A stretch of DNA of 64,000 nucleotides, taken from the NCBI GenBank assembly GCA_964454975.1, contig CAYVVD010000001.1, positions 206,104-270,103 of the forward strand. The letters are read 5' to 3'. The translations under genes were made by a program, and so were the position numbers. The DNA comes from CAYVVD01 sp964454975. Lineage in GTDB: Bacteria; Bacteroidota; Ignavibacteria; Kapaibacteriales; UBA2268. Below the pieces are notes generated by a model. It had not been told where the DNA came from. It made no database searches and saw only the letters and a list, made by a program, of their open reading frames with translations. Shown in pieces: positions 8,569-17,421 of this stretch. The first letter of the stretch is position 1. Each line of letters opens with the position of its first letter.

Positions 8569-9810
8569 ATGGCTGTTTTTAAACCATTCAGAGCTATCAG
8601 GCCAAAACCGGAATTTGCTTCTAATATAGCAGCTCCTCCTTATGATGTGGTTAGTTCATCTGAGGCGCGTGAGTTTGTTAAAGACAAACCGCTGTCATTT
8701 CTTCATGTTGGCAAACCCGAAGTTGACCTGCCCGAAGATATTGACCATTATGACAGGCAGGTTTATGAAAAAGGAAGGGAAAATCTTCAAAAGTTGATTG
8801 ATGACGGCTATTTAGTCGAAGATTCCCAGCCATATTTCTATGTCTATGCCCAGACTATGGATGGCAGGACACAATACGGGCTTGTTGGATGCGCTTCTGT
8901 AGAAGATTACTGGAATGATATAATTAAGAAGCACGAAAAAACTCGCAAGGTAAAGGAAGAAGACCGGTGCAACCATGTTCGGGTTACAAATGCCCACTCC
9001 GGGCCGATATTCCTGACGTATAAAGATAATGCAGAAATTGATGCAATCATAAGCCGTGTTATATCCGAACTACCTGAAAATGACCATGTCGCTGAAGATG
9101 GTATCAGGCACCAAAGCTGGGTGATCAAAGACACCAGACTAAATTCGAAAATAAATGAAATCCTTTCAAACGTTAACGCATTTTATGTAGCCGACGGCCA
9201 CCACCGATCTGCAGCAGCCGCGATAGTAGGTAAAGAACGCAGGGATGCAAACCCTAATCACAGGGGAGATGAACACTATAATTTTTTCCTTGCGGTTCTG
9301 TTCCCTGCAAGCCAATTGAAAATCCTTGATTACAACCGTGTTGTAAAGGATTTAAACGGGCACAGCGAATCGGAATTCCTTAAACTTTTAGGCGAAAAGG
9401 CAAAACTAACTCCACGTGATGGTGCTTTCAAGCCTTCAAGGAAAGGTGAAGCGGGCATGTACATTTCAAACCGTTGGTACAGCTTGGCGTTCAACAAAGA
9501 ATTTCTCGAAATTGAAGATCCCGTTGAAAGCCTGGACGTTGCAATACTCCAGCGTGAAATTCTCACACCAATACTTGGTATTGATGACCCGCGGACAAGC
9601 AACAGGATAGATTTTGTTGGTGGAATTCGTGGGCTGGTAGAGCTTGAGAAACGAGTCAACTCAGGTGAAATGCAGGTAGCATTTTCGATGTTCCCGACTT
9701 CCGTAAAAGAGCTGATGAGTATTGCAGATGCAGGAAAAATTATGCCGCCAAAGTCGACTTGGTTCGAGCCGAAACTCCGGGATGGGCTATTTGTTCATTT
9801 CCTTGATTAA
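8569..9810 (+). CDS. DUF1015 family protein, putative serine-metabolism enzyme
   Basis: 413-residue soluble protein that matches DUF1015 from its start: FKPFRAIRPKPE..IAAPPYDVVSS (residues ~4-30), then KHEKTR near 121 and VADGHHRSAAAA (DGHHR at 209-213). The ATG follows a strong AGGAGG nine bases downstream of serA, so the two are almost certainly one operon; serC is close by. DUF1015 has no assigned function that I can cite. The D-G-H-H-R motif resembles the nucleotide-binding motif of ParB/sulfiredoxin-fold enzymes, which include free-serine kinases (SerK, SbnI); a serine/phosphoserine role is inference from motif plus neighbours. No frameshift or unusual composition. Confidence 0.85.
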   Translation: MAVFKPFRAIRPKPEFASNIAAPPYDVVSSSEAREFVKDKPLSFLHVGKPEVDLPEDIDHYDRQVYEKGRENLQKLIDDGYLVEDSQPYFYVYAQTMDGRTQYGLVGCASVEDYWNDIIKKHEKTRKVKEEDRCNHVRVTNAHSGPIFLTYKDNAEIDAIISRVISELPENDHVAEDGIRHQSWVIKDTRLNSKINEILSNVNAFYVADGHHRSAAAAIVGKERRDANPNHRGDEHYNFFLAVLFPASQLKILDYNRVVKDLNGHSESEFLKLLGEKAKLTPRDGAFKPSRKGEAGMYISNRWYSLAFNKEFLEIEDPVESLDVAILQREILTPILGIDDPRTSNRIDFVGGIRGLVELEKRVNSGEMQVAFSMFPTSVKELMSIADAGKIMPPKSTWFEPKLRDGLFVHFLD

Positions 9811-9832
9811 GTGTAATAATATAAAATTAATT

Positions 9833-9864
9833 AAAGAGCCGCACGGCCGTGCGGCTCTTTGTTT
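9833..9864. terminator. Bidirectional intrinsic terminator
   Basis: A perfect 13-bp stem (AAAGAGCCGCACG and its complement, 9833-9860) with T-rich tails on both strands lies between the convergent DUF1015 and di-heme peroxidase genes and can serve both. A near-copy of its core is found at 42646-42669. Confidence 0.85.
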
Positions 9865-9866
9865 TC

Positions 9867-11132
9867 TTACTTTCCAAATACAGGTATCAATCCGCTTGGC
9901 ACCTCATCCGGCACAGTCAATAGCTCTGGATCCAGCATTGAACCATTATCGGTTAATGATTTCATGAATTCAATTATAGCATCTACCTCATCGCCGGTTA
10001 ATCCCAAAGGTTTTCTTAAATCCGGGTGTAGCATTTCGTCTGTAACTCCGGGATGCCTGGGATTTGCGCCGAGATTATAAAAATCAAGAACTTCTCTTAA
10101 TGTAGCTAAAGACCCATCGTGCATATATGGTGCTGTCAGCTCTACATTTCTTAGTGAGGGTGTCCTGAAAGCATATTTATCAAGAGGATCTTTTGTATGT
10201 TCCATCCTGCCAAGGTCATCGCCCGGTACCATTCCTTTCCCGGGTCCAATCTGTTCAACACCCTGGACTACAAAAGAAAAATTACTGAACATCGGCCCCC
10301 CATGGCAATTCGAACATTTTGCCTTTCCAAAGAAAAGTTCAAGCCCCTGCCTCTGTTTGTCCGACAGAGCGTTTTTTTGTCCAAGTACAAACCTGTCATA
10401 AGCAGAATTCTTGGTATTTAGCTCCCTTTCATAGGCAGCTACGGCCTTCGCATAGGTTTCATCATCTATTAAAGATTTCCGCCTGCCTTCGTCATAATCT
10501 TTTGCTTCCTGTGGGAAAGCCTGCCTGAAAAAAGAAACATATTCAGGAATAGCCATAAGCCTTAAACAAATACTGTCCAGTGCAATTATGGCAGCTTCTT
10601 CATCTGTGCCAGGGAAAGCATCACCGCGCATCTCCACACGTGATGTTGGTGGTTTGGTTGATTGTTCTTCAAGGCTGTTTACCCTTCCATCCCAGAACAT
10701 GATTCCTTTGTGTGAAGGGACACCATTATCATCAAAATTGTATGCCGTATTGAATACTGTAGGAGCGTTACGTGGTACATCTTCAATCTCTTTACCAGTG
10801 ACAGCAGAATTTGAAATCACCCTGTCAGGGCCAAGGCCAACTCCTGATACGCCTGCGGAAAGTTTTCTCCCGTCAGCGAAAGCAAAATCGGGGTGGTGGC
10901 ATGTAGCGCAGGATGCATCTTTTTCTCCTCCTACAATCGGGTCGAAAAACAATAGTTTTCCGAGATATATGCGGGTCTCATTTTTGGGATTATCAGGTGG
11001 ATACGGGATTTCTCCAAGAGTCTGCAAATTATACTTTTGCACCAGGTCCGTTTCAGTATTGGAGGGACCATTTTCCTCTTCGCATGCCCAGAGAATAGCC
11101 AACAGAGGAATAAGAAATAAAATACGCCTCAT
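9867..11132 (-). CDS. Di-heme cytochrome c peroxidase (MauG/CcpA type), lipoprotein
   Basis: Reduces hydrogen peroxide in the periplasm with electrons from small cytochromes, or, in MauG-like members, oxidises other substrates. Two c-type heme motifs are seen: CATCH (C75-H79) with DGRKLSAGV after it, and CSNCH (C273-H277), the standard arrangement. The C-terminal FRTPSLRNVELTAPYMHDGSLATL stretch is the classic low-potential region. I start at ATG 11132 (AGAGG seven bases before), giving a 421-residue precursor with a signal peptide ending LLAILWAC, so Cys17 may be lipidated and the protein membrane-anchored. The ORF could extend to 11177, but that would bury the signal peptide. Confidence 0.93.
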   Translation of the reverse strand: MRRILFLIPLLAILWACEEENGPSNTETDLVQKYNLQTLGEIPYPPDNPKNETRIYLGKLLFFDPIVGGEKDASCATCHHPDFAFADGRKLSAGVSGVGLGPDRVISNSAVTGKEIEDVPRNAPTVFNTAYNFDDNGVPSHKGIMFWDGRVNSLEEQSTKPPTSRVEMRGDAFPGTDEEAAIIALDSICLRLMAIPEYVSFFRQAFPQEAKDYDEGRRKSLIDDETYAKAVAAYERELNTKNSAYDRFVLGQKNALSDKQRQGLELFFGKAKCSNCHGGPMFSNFSFVVQGVEQIGPGKGMVPGDDLGRMEHTKDPLDKYAFRTPSLRNVELTAPYMHDGSLATLREVLDFYNLGANPRHPGVTDEMLHPDLRKPLGLTGDEVDAIIEFMKSLTDNGSMLDPELLTVPDEVPSGLIPVFGK

Positions 11133-11237
11133 CTGATGCCTCTTATGGGTTATTAGGAACAATTGTATTAAATACAAATATATGTTAAATAGGAGTGAAA
11201 TTAAAATGAATTGAAAATGAAGGAGGACGTGAAAATC

Positions 11238-11900
11238 CTATCTGATTAATGCTTTTCTCATTGCAGCAACATTGTCTTTTAAATTTCCTTTAAATAAACC
11301 TGAACCGCTTACAAGCATTGTAGCGCCGGCTGATGCAATTTTTGCTGCATTCTCTATTTTAACTCCTCCGTCAACCTCTATTTCAACATGCTGTAATCCG
11401 TTGTCATCAAGAAATGCCCGTAGTTTTTTGCACCTGTTCATGAAAGAGGGAATAAATTTCTGCCCACCCAATCCGGGGTTAACAGACATTAAAAGAATGA
11501 AATCGCAGTACTCTGCGGCTTCATAGCAATACTCAAGAGGAGTAACGGGATTGAGCGCTATGCCGGCCATAATACCGAAGCTTTTAATTAATGAGAGTGA
11601 CCGGTGCATGTGGTTCAAAGCCTCGGCATGAACAGAAATATAATTAGCGCCGGCTTTTACAAAATCTTCGATATAATTATCAGGATTACTAATCATAAGG
11701 TGGCAATCAACAGGTAATGAGGAACTTTTGCTTACCGCTTCGGTTATCATAGGGCCGATAGTGATATTCGGGACAAAATGTCCATCCATAACATCCACGT
11801 GCAGAATATCTGCCCCTGCTTCTTCACATGCTATTACTTCTTCGCCAAGCCTGGCAAAATCACAAGATAACAGTGATGGCAGAATTTTTACTTTATTCAT
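11238..11900 (-). CDS. rpe: Ribulose-phosphate 3-epimerase
   Basis: Interconverts ribulose-5-phosphate and xylulose-5-phosphate in the pentose phosphate pathway. A 220-residue TIM barrel with all family signatures: ILPSLLSCDFARLGEE (res ~6-21), DVMDGHFVPNIT with the catalytic Asp and metal ligands, CHLMISNP, metal His in SVHAE, MSVNPGLGGQKF and EVDGGV (second catalytic Asp), then SGSGLFK for phosphate. Its ATG at 11900 overlaps the stop of the upstream Lon-like gene (ATGA), so it is translationally coupled to that gene. Metabolic and protease genes in one operon make no obvious functional unit. Confidence 0.97.
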   Translation of the reverse strand: MNKVKILPSLLSCDFARLGEEVIACEEAGADILHVDVMDGHFVPNITIGPMITEAVSKSSSLPVDCHLMISNPDNYIEDFVKAGANYISVHAEALNHMHRSLSLIKSFGIMAGIALNPVTPLEYCYEAAEYCDFILLMSVNPGLGGQKFIPSFMNRCKKLRAFLDDNGLQHVEIEVDGGVKIENAAKIASAGATMLVSGSGLFKGNLKDNVAAMRKALIR

Positions 11901-14371
11901 TTCTTTGAGTTATTTTTTGCTGTTTTATAAAAAGTATCGAGTTTTTTATTTACTTCCGCATACAGGCTGCCCGGCGTGTAAGTACCATCCTTCCTAAGCT
12001 CCCCGGCTTTTATACCCATAATTATCTCCACACCTTCATCAATGCTCTTAATAGCCCAGATATGGAATTTACCTTGTTTTACAGCCTCTACGATGCTTGT
12101 GCAAAGCATAAGGTCTTTTACATTCTGATGAGGCAATATTACTCCCTGGTCGCCTGTTAGCCCGCGCTCATCGCAAACTTCAAAAAATCCCCGGATTTTT
12201 TCATTTTCTCCGCCAATTGGCTGGATGTCTCCCTTTTGGTTTACCGAACCTGTAATGGCAATGTTTTGCTTTATTGGAATTTCGCTGATAGCCGACAGGA
12301 TAACATATATCTCTGCTGCTGATGCGCTGTCACCGTCAATCCCGCCGTAGGACTGTTCAAAAGTAATTGAAGCAGTCAATGCTAATGGTCGTTTATAAGC
12401 AAATTTTTGTTGCAGGAAGCCGGAGATAATCATCACTCCTTTGTTGTGGATGTTTCCGCTTAGGTTAGCCTCGCGTTCAATATTGATTATTCCCTTGTTG
12501 CCTGCGCTGATGTTTGCTGTTATTCTTGCAGGTTTGCCAAAAGTAATGATTCCATTGCTCATCACAGTTAAGCCATTAATCATTCCTATGCGTGAGCCTT
12601 CGGTAGATATCAGCATATCGCCGTTTGTGATGTGCAGTTTTGTTTTTTCATCAATCAGGTCGTGTCTTCTTCTGCGCCAATTAATTGCCCTGTCAACATC
12701 CTGTCTTTGAATCAGGCCGGTTCGGATTTTTTTCATGTAAAATGCAGACTCGCGTATTATATCCGCTACATCAGAAAATTTGAGAGTAATTCTGTTCTGA
12801 GCACCTGCCTCCTCGCATGCCCATTCAACAATCGCTGCAACTCCGTCCGGAGAGAAATGGGGTAGTTTTTCCTGTGTGCATATTTTATTTACAAACCGCG
12901 CGTAATGTTGCAGCATCTTATCGCTTCGTTCGGTCTCGTAGTCGAACTGGGCATTGATTTTAAATATTTTCTTGAAGCCCTTTTCATAATTGTAAAGCAG
13001 GTTGTAAAGAGTTTGACCGCCAATAATTATTACTTTCACATTCACATCAATCGGCTCGGGTTTCAGATGCGATTGCGAAACCTGGAAAAATGTATCGGAT
13101 GGCTGTATCTCAAGTTTATTATAAAGAAGCACTCTTTTAAGCGAAATCCATACACCCGGTTCATTGAACAGGTCATCTGCATTTACAATTAAATATCCCT
13201 GGTCTGCCTGTAGTAGGGAGCCTGATTTAATCTTAGTGAAATCAGTTCGCCAGAAACCGCGGTTGTCGTAAACTCTTTCTTTTGTCCCAAACAGGTTGGA
13301 ATAAGTGGGGTTGCGTTCAATCACTACAGGTGCTGATTTTGTATGTGTGTTGTCGAGAATTACATTTACAGCGAAGATATCGAATTTTTCAGTGTTAATT
13401 TGACCGTTCTCTACTTCTGCGAATTGTGGTATCGGACTCCCGCTTTGGACAAAGATTCGGAGGTGATTTAAAATATAGTCCTTTACTTCGGTGATGTACT
13501 CCTGAACCTTAGTGTAAGGAAACATTTCAAGCATATCAGTAAATACCGAATCTACAATCACATGGGCCGAATCTTTGTCGAGCCTTGAAAGTTCCTTACG
13601 GAACTCCTGCATGTTTCTCATGCCCAATCTTACGAGGTCATAAATTTCGTTGTGGAATTTGCGGTAATACTCCTTTATTTTATCTGCATCTTCCCTTTTT
13701 AAATCTCCTTTAATTACCATTTCATCAAGATCGTCAACCTTGACTGGTTTTCCTTTTACAACCGGGAATACCTCCATCTGTGACTGGCCTTCTTCGTTTT
13801 CGAGAGCACCCCGAACAAATCCATAAGGCTTAATTTTTGAATCAAATTCGCTTAGTAATTCTATTTCCCTTTCCTGGAATTCTTCAACGAGTTTTTTCTT
13901 TAATTTCTGATAATTGTCCTCTTCGAAATATTTAGGCAGACGTTGGCGAAGGAAGTTGATCTTGTCATCCATCTCATTTGCAAATATCCTGCCCTTGCCT
14001 CGCTGCAATCTAAGCAGCCTTGGCTGGTCCGGTTTAGCAAAATTATGAACAAAGCAGAAATCAAATACTTCGGGATTGCGAGATGTTACATCCTGAAGTA
14101 TTTTCTTGACTGTTGTCAGCCTTCCAGTACCTGAAATTCCTGTAACGAAAATATTATAACCGATTGCAAACAACTCGGAACCGATTCGAATGGCTTCAAT
14201 AGCCCGCTCCTGGCCTACTATGTCTTCGAGCGGTTTTAGATTTTCCGTTGATTTGAATTTAAATTTTGAATTGGGGCAAACCCAGCGTAGTCTGTTGGTG
14301 CTCACTGAGAATTTGGTATTTATTGTGTCCGGGCTGATTGACTTAAGGTTTACTTCACTTTTTTGGGGCAT
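11897..14371 (-). CDS. Lon-like ATP-dependent protease (LonB/YcbZ-type)
   Basis: An AAA+ peptidase of the Lon-related family that lacks the N-terminal Lon substrate domain. From ATG 14371 it has 824 residues. The ATPase start is LEDIVGQERAIEAI, then Walker A GISGTGRLT (78-86), in which the usual Lys is Arg (R84). A long helical insertion follows (about 130-330). The C-terminal Lon peptidase domain has the catalytic Ser in DGDSAS (S682) and Lys in NEKIRG (K725), the same 43-residue spacing as in E. coli Lon, so proteolysis should be intact. An in-frame TTG at 14404 would overlap the upstream stop; ATG 14371 fits better. Cytosolic quality control is the likely role. Confidence 0.9.
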   Translation of the reverse strand: MPQKSEVNLKSISPDTINTKFSVSTNRLRWVCPNSKFKFKSTENLKPLEDIVGQERAIEAIRIGSELFAIGYNIFVTGISGTGRLTTVKKILQDVTSRNPEVFDFCFVHNFAKPDQPRLLRLQRGKGRIFANEMDDKINFLRQRLPKYFEEDNYQKLKKKLVEEFQEREIELLSEFDSKIKPYGFVRGALENEEGQSQMEVFPVVKGKPVKVDDLDEMVIKGDLKREDADKIKEYYRKFHNEIYDLVRLGMRNMQEFRKELSRLDKDSAHVIVDSVFTDMLEMFPYTKVQEYITEVKDYILNHLRIFVQSGSPIPQFAEVENGQINTEKFDIFAVNVILDNTHTKSAPVVIERNPTYSNLFGTKERVYDNRGFWRTDFTKIKSGSLLQADQGYLIVNADDLFNEPGVWISLKRVLLYNKLEIQPSDTFFQVSQSHLKPEPIDVNVKVIIIGGQTLYNLLYNYEKGFKKIFKINAQFDYETERSDKMLQHYARFVNKICTQEKLPHFSPDGVAAIVEWACEEAGAQNRITLKFSDVADIIRESAFYMKKIRTGLIQRQDVDRAINWRRRRHDLIDEKTKLHITNGDMLISTEGSRIGMINGLTVMSNGIITFGKPARITANISAGNKGIINIEREANLSGNIHNKGVMIISGFLQQKFAYKRPLALTASITFEQSYGGIDGDSASAAEIYVILSAISEIPIKQNIAITGSVNQKGDIQPIGGENEKIRGFFEVCDERGLTGDQGVILPHQNVKDLMLCTSIVEAVKQGKFHIWAIKSIDEGVEIIMGIKAGELRKDGTYTPGSLYAEVNKKLDTFYKTAKNNSKK

Positions 14372-14400
14372 TTCCGTACCGCTTTTTGATTTCAATATAA

Positions 14401-14955
14401 TCAAAATCTGTAACCTACACCTACACCACCCGCAAACATCAATCCTTTGCGGTTCCTGAAATTTGTAAACCCATTGTTATTTTCAGAATAATATACGAAT
14501 CCTGCATCAAAGTTAATGGCAACGCGCTCGAGTACTAATATTTCCAGGCCAAATCCCGGCCCTACGGTAAAAGTACGTTCTATCGTTTTCTCATAAGATT
14601 CATCTACAACAGTCATTTCTGACAATATATAGTAATAATCATTATCCTCCCAATACATAAGGCTGGCTCCGAAAATGGCATAAAACCGTGTTTCTTTCAT
14701 CTTGATGAGGTCATATTGTGATTCAGCGCCATAGCTGATAAACCACTCGCTGTAATTATCCTCTTCCCAGTATGTTACAACGCCTGTGGTTTTGATGCGC
14801 CAGTCTTTTACTAATTCCCGCTGATAACTAATGCCTATACCGGAGAACAAAGAAGCAGAAAGTCCCAACATATTCTTCTTGAAATTGTCTTCTGCATCCT
14901 GTGCCGATACAATACAGATTGGAATTAACACTAATAAAACAACTAACTTTTTCAT
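14401..14955 (-). CDS. Predicted small outer-membrane beta-barrel protein
   Basis: 184 residues with a clear signal peptide (MKKLVVLLVLIPICIVSA, cleaved before QDAED). The mature part alternates hydrophobic and polar residues in strands such as LGLSASLFSGIGISYQREL and FYAIFGASLMYW, and ends in GGVGVGYRF with a terminal Phe, the signature for BAM-dependent barrel insertion. About eight strands are plausible. No family name recognised. It is preceded by a GGGGTG ribosome binding site and is followed by the Lon-like gene with 29 bases between stop and ATG; it probably leads the three-gene operon with the Lon-like gene and rpe. Confidence 0.75.
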   Translation of the reverse strand: MKKLVVLLVLIPICIVSAQDAEDNFKKNMLGLSASLFSGIGISYQRELVKDWRIKTTGVVTYWEEDNYSEWFISYGAESQYDLIKMKETRFYAIFGASLMYWEDNDYYYILSEMTVVDESYEKTIERTFTVGPGFGLEILVLERVAINFDAGFVYYSENNNGFTNFRNRKGLMFAGGVGVGYRF

Positions 14956-15043
14956 TTTTCACCCCGTTGATGAAGTATTTATTTATTGAACGTGGAATTA
15001 ATCAGAAAGTTCACTCTTAATAGTTTCCGGGGTTATAAAAGCG

Positions 15044-16387
15044 TTATTTCTCCCTGAAGGAATCCGCAATTTCGTAGAAAGTCTCACGGTACTTATCAAA
15101 TTTGGACTGGTAGGACCACAGATAAATACTGTGAAAATGAGTTTCAGATTCGAGACAAGTATAGATGTAACTAATCTTCACCTTGTCTATCGTGCCCCGT
15201 AGCTCCACCTGGTATGCATCATATCCGTTCACGGTGGTTTCATCTATTTCGTCATAATCCATGTTTTCAAGGGAAAGGGTAAAATTGTCGAAAATCAGGT
15301 GGAAATATTCATCAAGGGTGATATTGTCAAAATCAACTTTTGCTTCTGAAATAAGGATGCAGTATATCTCCTGCGATTCATCGCCGATTTCGATGGAAGC
15401 GTCATCATTAAGCTCAATCTCTTCCCAACCGGGGGGGACGTTGATGCTTGTCAGTCCGTCTTCCGAACTAAACACCATATACTCGCCATCAGGATCATAG
15501 CTTGTGAACATATCTTTAATTGATTCCCATTCTTCAAGAGCTTCTGCAAGTTCAGCTTCAAAATCAAAAACAGCACTACCCAGGTTCTCAAAAACTAACT
15601 GAGGTTCTCCATCGGGAAATATGAAATTTTTCATTGCTTCGGATTCCGTGATGTCCTCCATGCCTTCATCAGCATCAAGCGATTTATTCTTCTTGGCCAT
15701 TTCTTCCCAGAACTCTTCAGATTTTTCAAGAGAATCGAGGCCGTTCACAATCTGCATTCCTTCGAATGCAAATGTAAATGAGTTTTCTTTACCGACACTT
15801 ACAGACTGCATGCTTTGTACTTTAGCCATAGGGGAAAATTGCATTGTTGTAGAGAATCGCATGTCGGCAAATATCAGCGACATCATATTCTTCATGAATT
15901 TGAATGTCTTTTTATTCTCAAGTATTTTGTCTTTGAAGAAATCTTCATCTTCAGCAATTACAACATCCTCATTTTCTTCACTTTCCATTTCATCTTTATC
16001 ATCGCTTGCCATCTTTACCAGTGTAGTTCCATCTTCCTGTTCAATAAGCAAGGGCCTTAGAAATAAATTTTCACCACCAAGAGCGTTCATATCCCTGAAA
16101 TATCCCATGCCGGTTATTATCAGGCTCGATGAATCTTCAGACAATCTCCAGTTAAGCCCCTTCCAGGCATCAATTCCATTGATTTCAGAAATAAATCCGA
16201 CAAACTCCTTCTTGGCTTCTTCCTCTATTGTTTCTGGATCAGAATTGCCAAAAGGATTTAACGGCATCTGCGCCCGAAACTCCAATTTACCAGTACCGTC
16301 GGGATTTATGTAATACTTGTTATCGGATTCGATACACGATGAAAGAAGTGCGATTGATAATGCAAGGTATAACCAATGTACTTTCAT
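15044..16387 (-). CDS. Large acidic lipoprotein of unknown function
   Basis: 447 residues starting with a lipoprotein signal (ALSIALLSSC; Cys18 lipidated) followed by IESDNKYYINPDGTGKLEF. The middle is very acidic, rich in E/D/K with several MESEENED-like stretches, and contains two segments resembling each other around FIFPDGEPQ and YINPDGTG. The last ~130 residues (INVPPGWEEIELNDDASIEI onwards) resemble a Mog1/PsbP-like or DUF1795-type alpha-beta fold, a weak assignment from pattern only. Single gene between the barrel operon and the plus-strand DUF3078 gene. I do not recognise the family; likely anchored to the periplasmic or outer face of the outer membrane. Confidence 0.7.
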   Translation of the reverse strand: MKVHWLYLALSIALLSSCIESDNKYYINPDGTGKLEFRAQMPLNPFGNSDPETIEEEAKKEFVGFISEINGIDAWKGLNWRLSEDSSSLIITGMGYFRDMNALGGENLFLRPLLIEQEDGTTLVKMASDDKDEMESEENEDVVIAEDEDFFKDKILENKKTFKFMKNMMSLIFADMRFSTTMQFSPMAKVQSMQSVSVGKENSFTFAFEGMQIVNGLDSLEKSEEFWEEMAKKNKSLDADEGMEDITESEAMKNFIFPDGEPQLVFENLGSAVFDFEAELAEALEEWESIKDMFTSYDPDGEYMVFSSEDGLTSINVPPGWEEIELNDDASIEIGDESQEIYCILISEAKVDFDNITLDEYFHLIFDNFTLSLENMDYDEIDETTVNGYDAYQVELRGTIDKVKISYIYTCLESETHFHSIYLWSYQSKFDKYRETFYEIADSFREK

Positions 16388-16562
16388 TATATGCCTGATT
16401 TATTTAGAATAATACGCAAAATAGCAGATTAATTCAAAACTAAGAATAAAAATAATTGCATTATTATTCCTAATTAATTCTCCTCATTTTTAGAGTACTA
16501 TTATTTAGTAATTTTACAACTCTAAAATTAATTTATTTTCATTTTCATGTATTGGAGTTAAT

Positions 16563-17408
16563 ATGAAAAAATTAATATTGCTGTTCATTATGTCGTCCGG
16601 AATAATGATTTTTTCACAAGATAAGGCAGATTCATTGCTCAATAAATGGATACCCATGGGAGTTGCCGGGCTTAACATTAGCCAGGTCGCATTCAGCAAC
16701 TGGTCCCAAGGTGGTGAAGATGCCGTAACTTATACAATCGTGGGAAATTTCAGCCTGGACTACAAGTCTGAAACTTTTGCTTTTACAAATGCTCTTAAGC
16801 TTGCCTATGGCCAGACAAAGCTTGGCGAAGATGATTTCAGAACTAATGACAATGAGCTTTATCTTGAAACTGTATATTCACGCAGAATTGGCTGGATAGT
16901 TGATCCATATGTCAGTAATCTTGTACGTTCATCTCTATCAGCCGGCTATAAAAATGTTAATGATTCGATGGTGGAAATTGCAAATTTCTTCGATCCTGGC
17001 TATATAACTCAATCAGTCGGTTTTACTTATGATAAAGTTGAAGGATTCAAATCCCGGCTCGGTGCTGCTTTCCAGGAAACTTTTACAAGCGAGCACACTC
17101 AATACAGCGACGACAAGAAAACTATAGATGAATTAGAAAAATTCAAATTCGAGACTGGTATTGAATCAGTAACTGATGTTTCCTGGAATTTCATGGAAAA
17201 CATGGTTTATAAAAGCAAGCTAAGACTGTTTACACGATTTGAGGCAATGGATGTATGGGATGTGCGCTGGGACAACGTTATCAGCGCCAAAGTAAATGAT
17301 ATTATTGTTGTCAACCTGAATGTGCTTGTTGTATATGAGCAGGCGCAATCACTTAGAACTCAAATCAAAGAAGCACTTCAACTCGGAATTACTTATACAT
17401 TGTTTTAA
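16563..17408 (+). CDS. DUF3078 outer-membrane protein
   Basis: 281 residues with a signal peptide (MKKLILLFIMSSGIMIFS, cleavage before QDKAD). DUF3078 hallmarks are GLNISQVAFSNWSQGGED near residues 36-53 and repeated amphipathic strands (FAFTNALKLAYGQTK; YLETVYSRRI; FTRFEAMDVWDVRWDN), ending in LQLGITYTLF with a terminal Phe. Members are Bacteroidota-specific predicted beta-barrels of unknown role. The gene lies 13 bases upstream of the MscS-type channel, so both are likely expressed together; this could mean a link to envelope stress (inference). Start ATG 16563 follows TTGGAG. Confidence 0.85.
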   Translation: MKKLILLFIMSSGIMIFSQDKADSLLNKWIPMGVAGLNISQVAFSNWSQGGEDAVTYTIVGNFSLDYKSETFAFTNALKLAYGQTKLGEDDFRTNDNELYLETVYSRRIGWIVDPYVSNLVRSSLSAGYKNVNDSMVEIANFFDPGYITQSVGFTYDKVEGFKSRLGAAFQETFTSEHTQYSDDKKTIDELEKFKFETGIESVTDVSWNFMENMVYKSKLRLFTRFEAMDVWDVRWDNVISAKVNDIIVVNLNVLVVYEQAQSLRTQIKEALQLGITYTLF

Positions 17409-17421
17409 TTAAGGGGGTATA

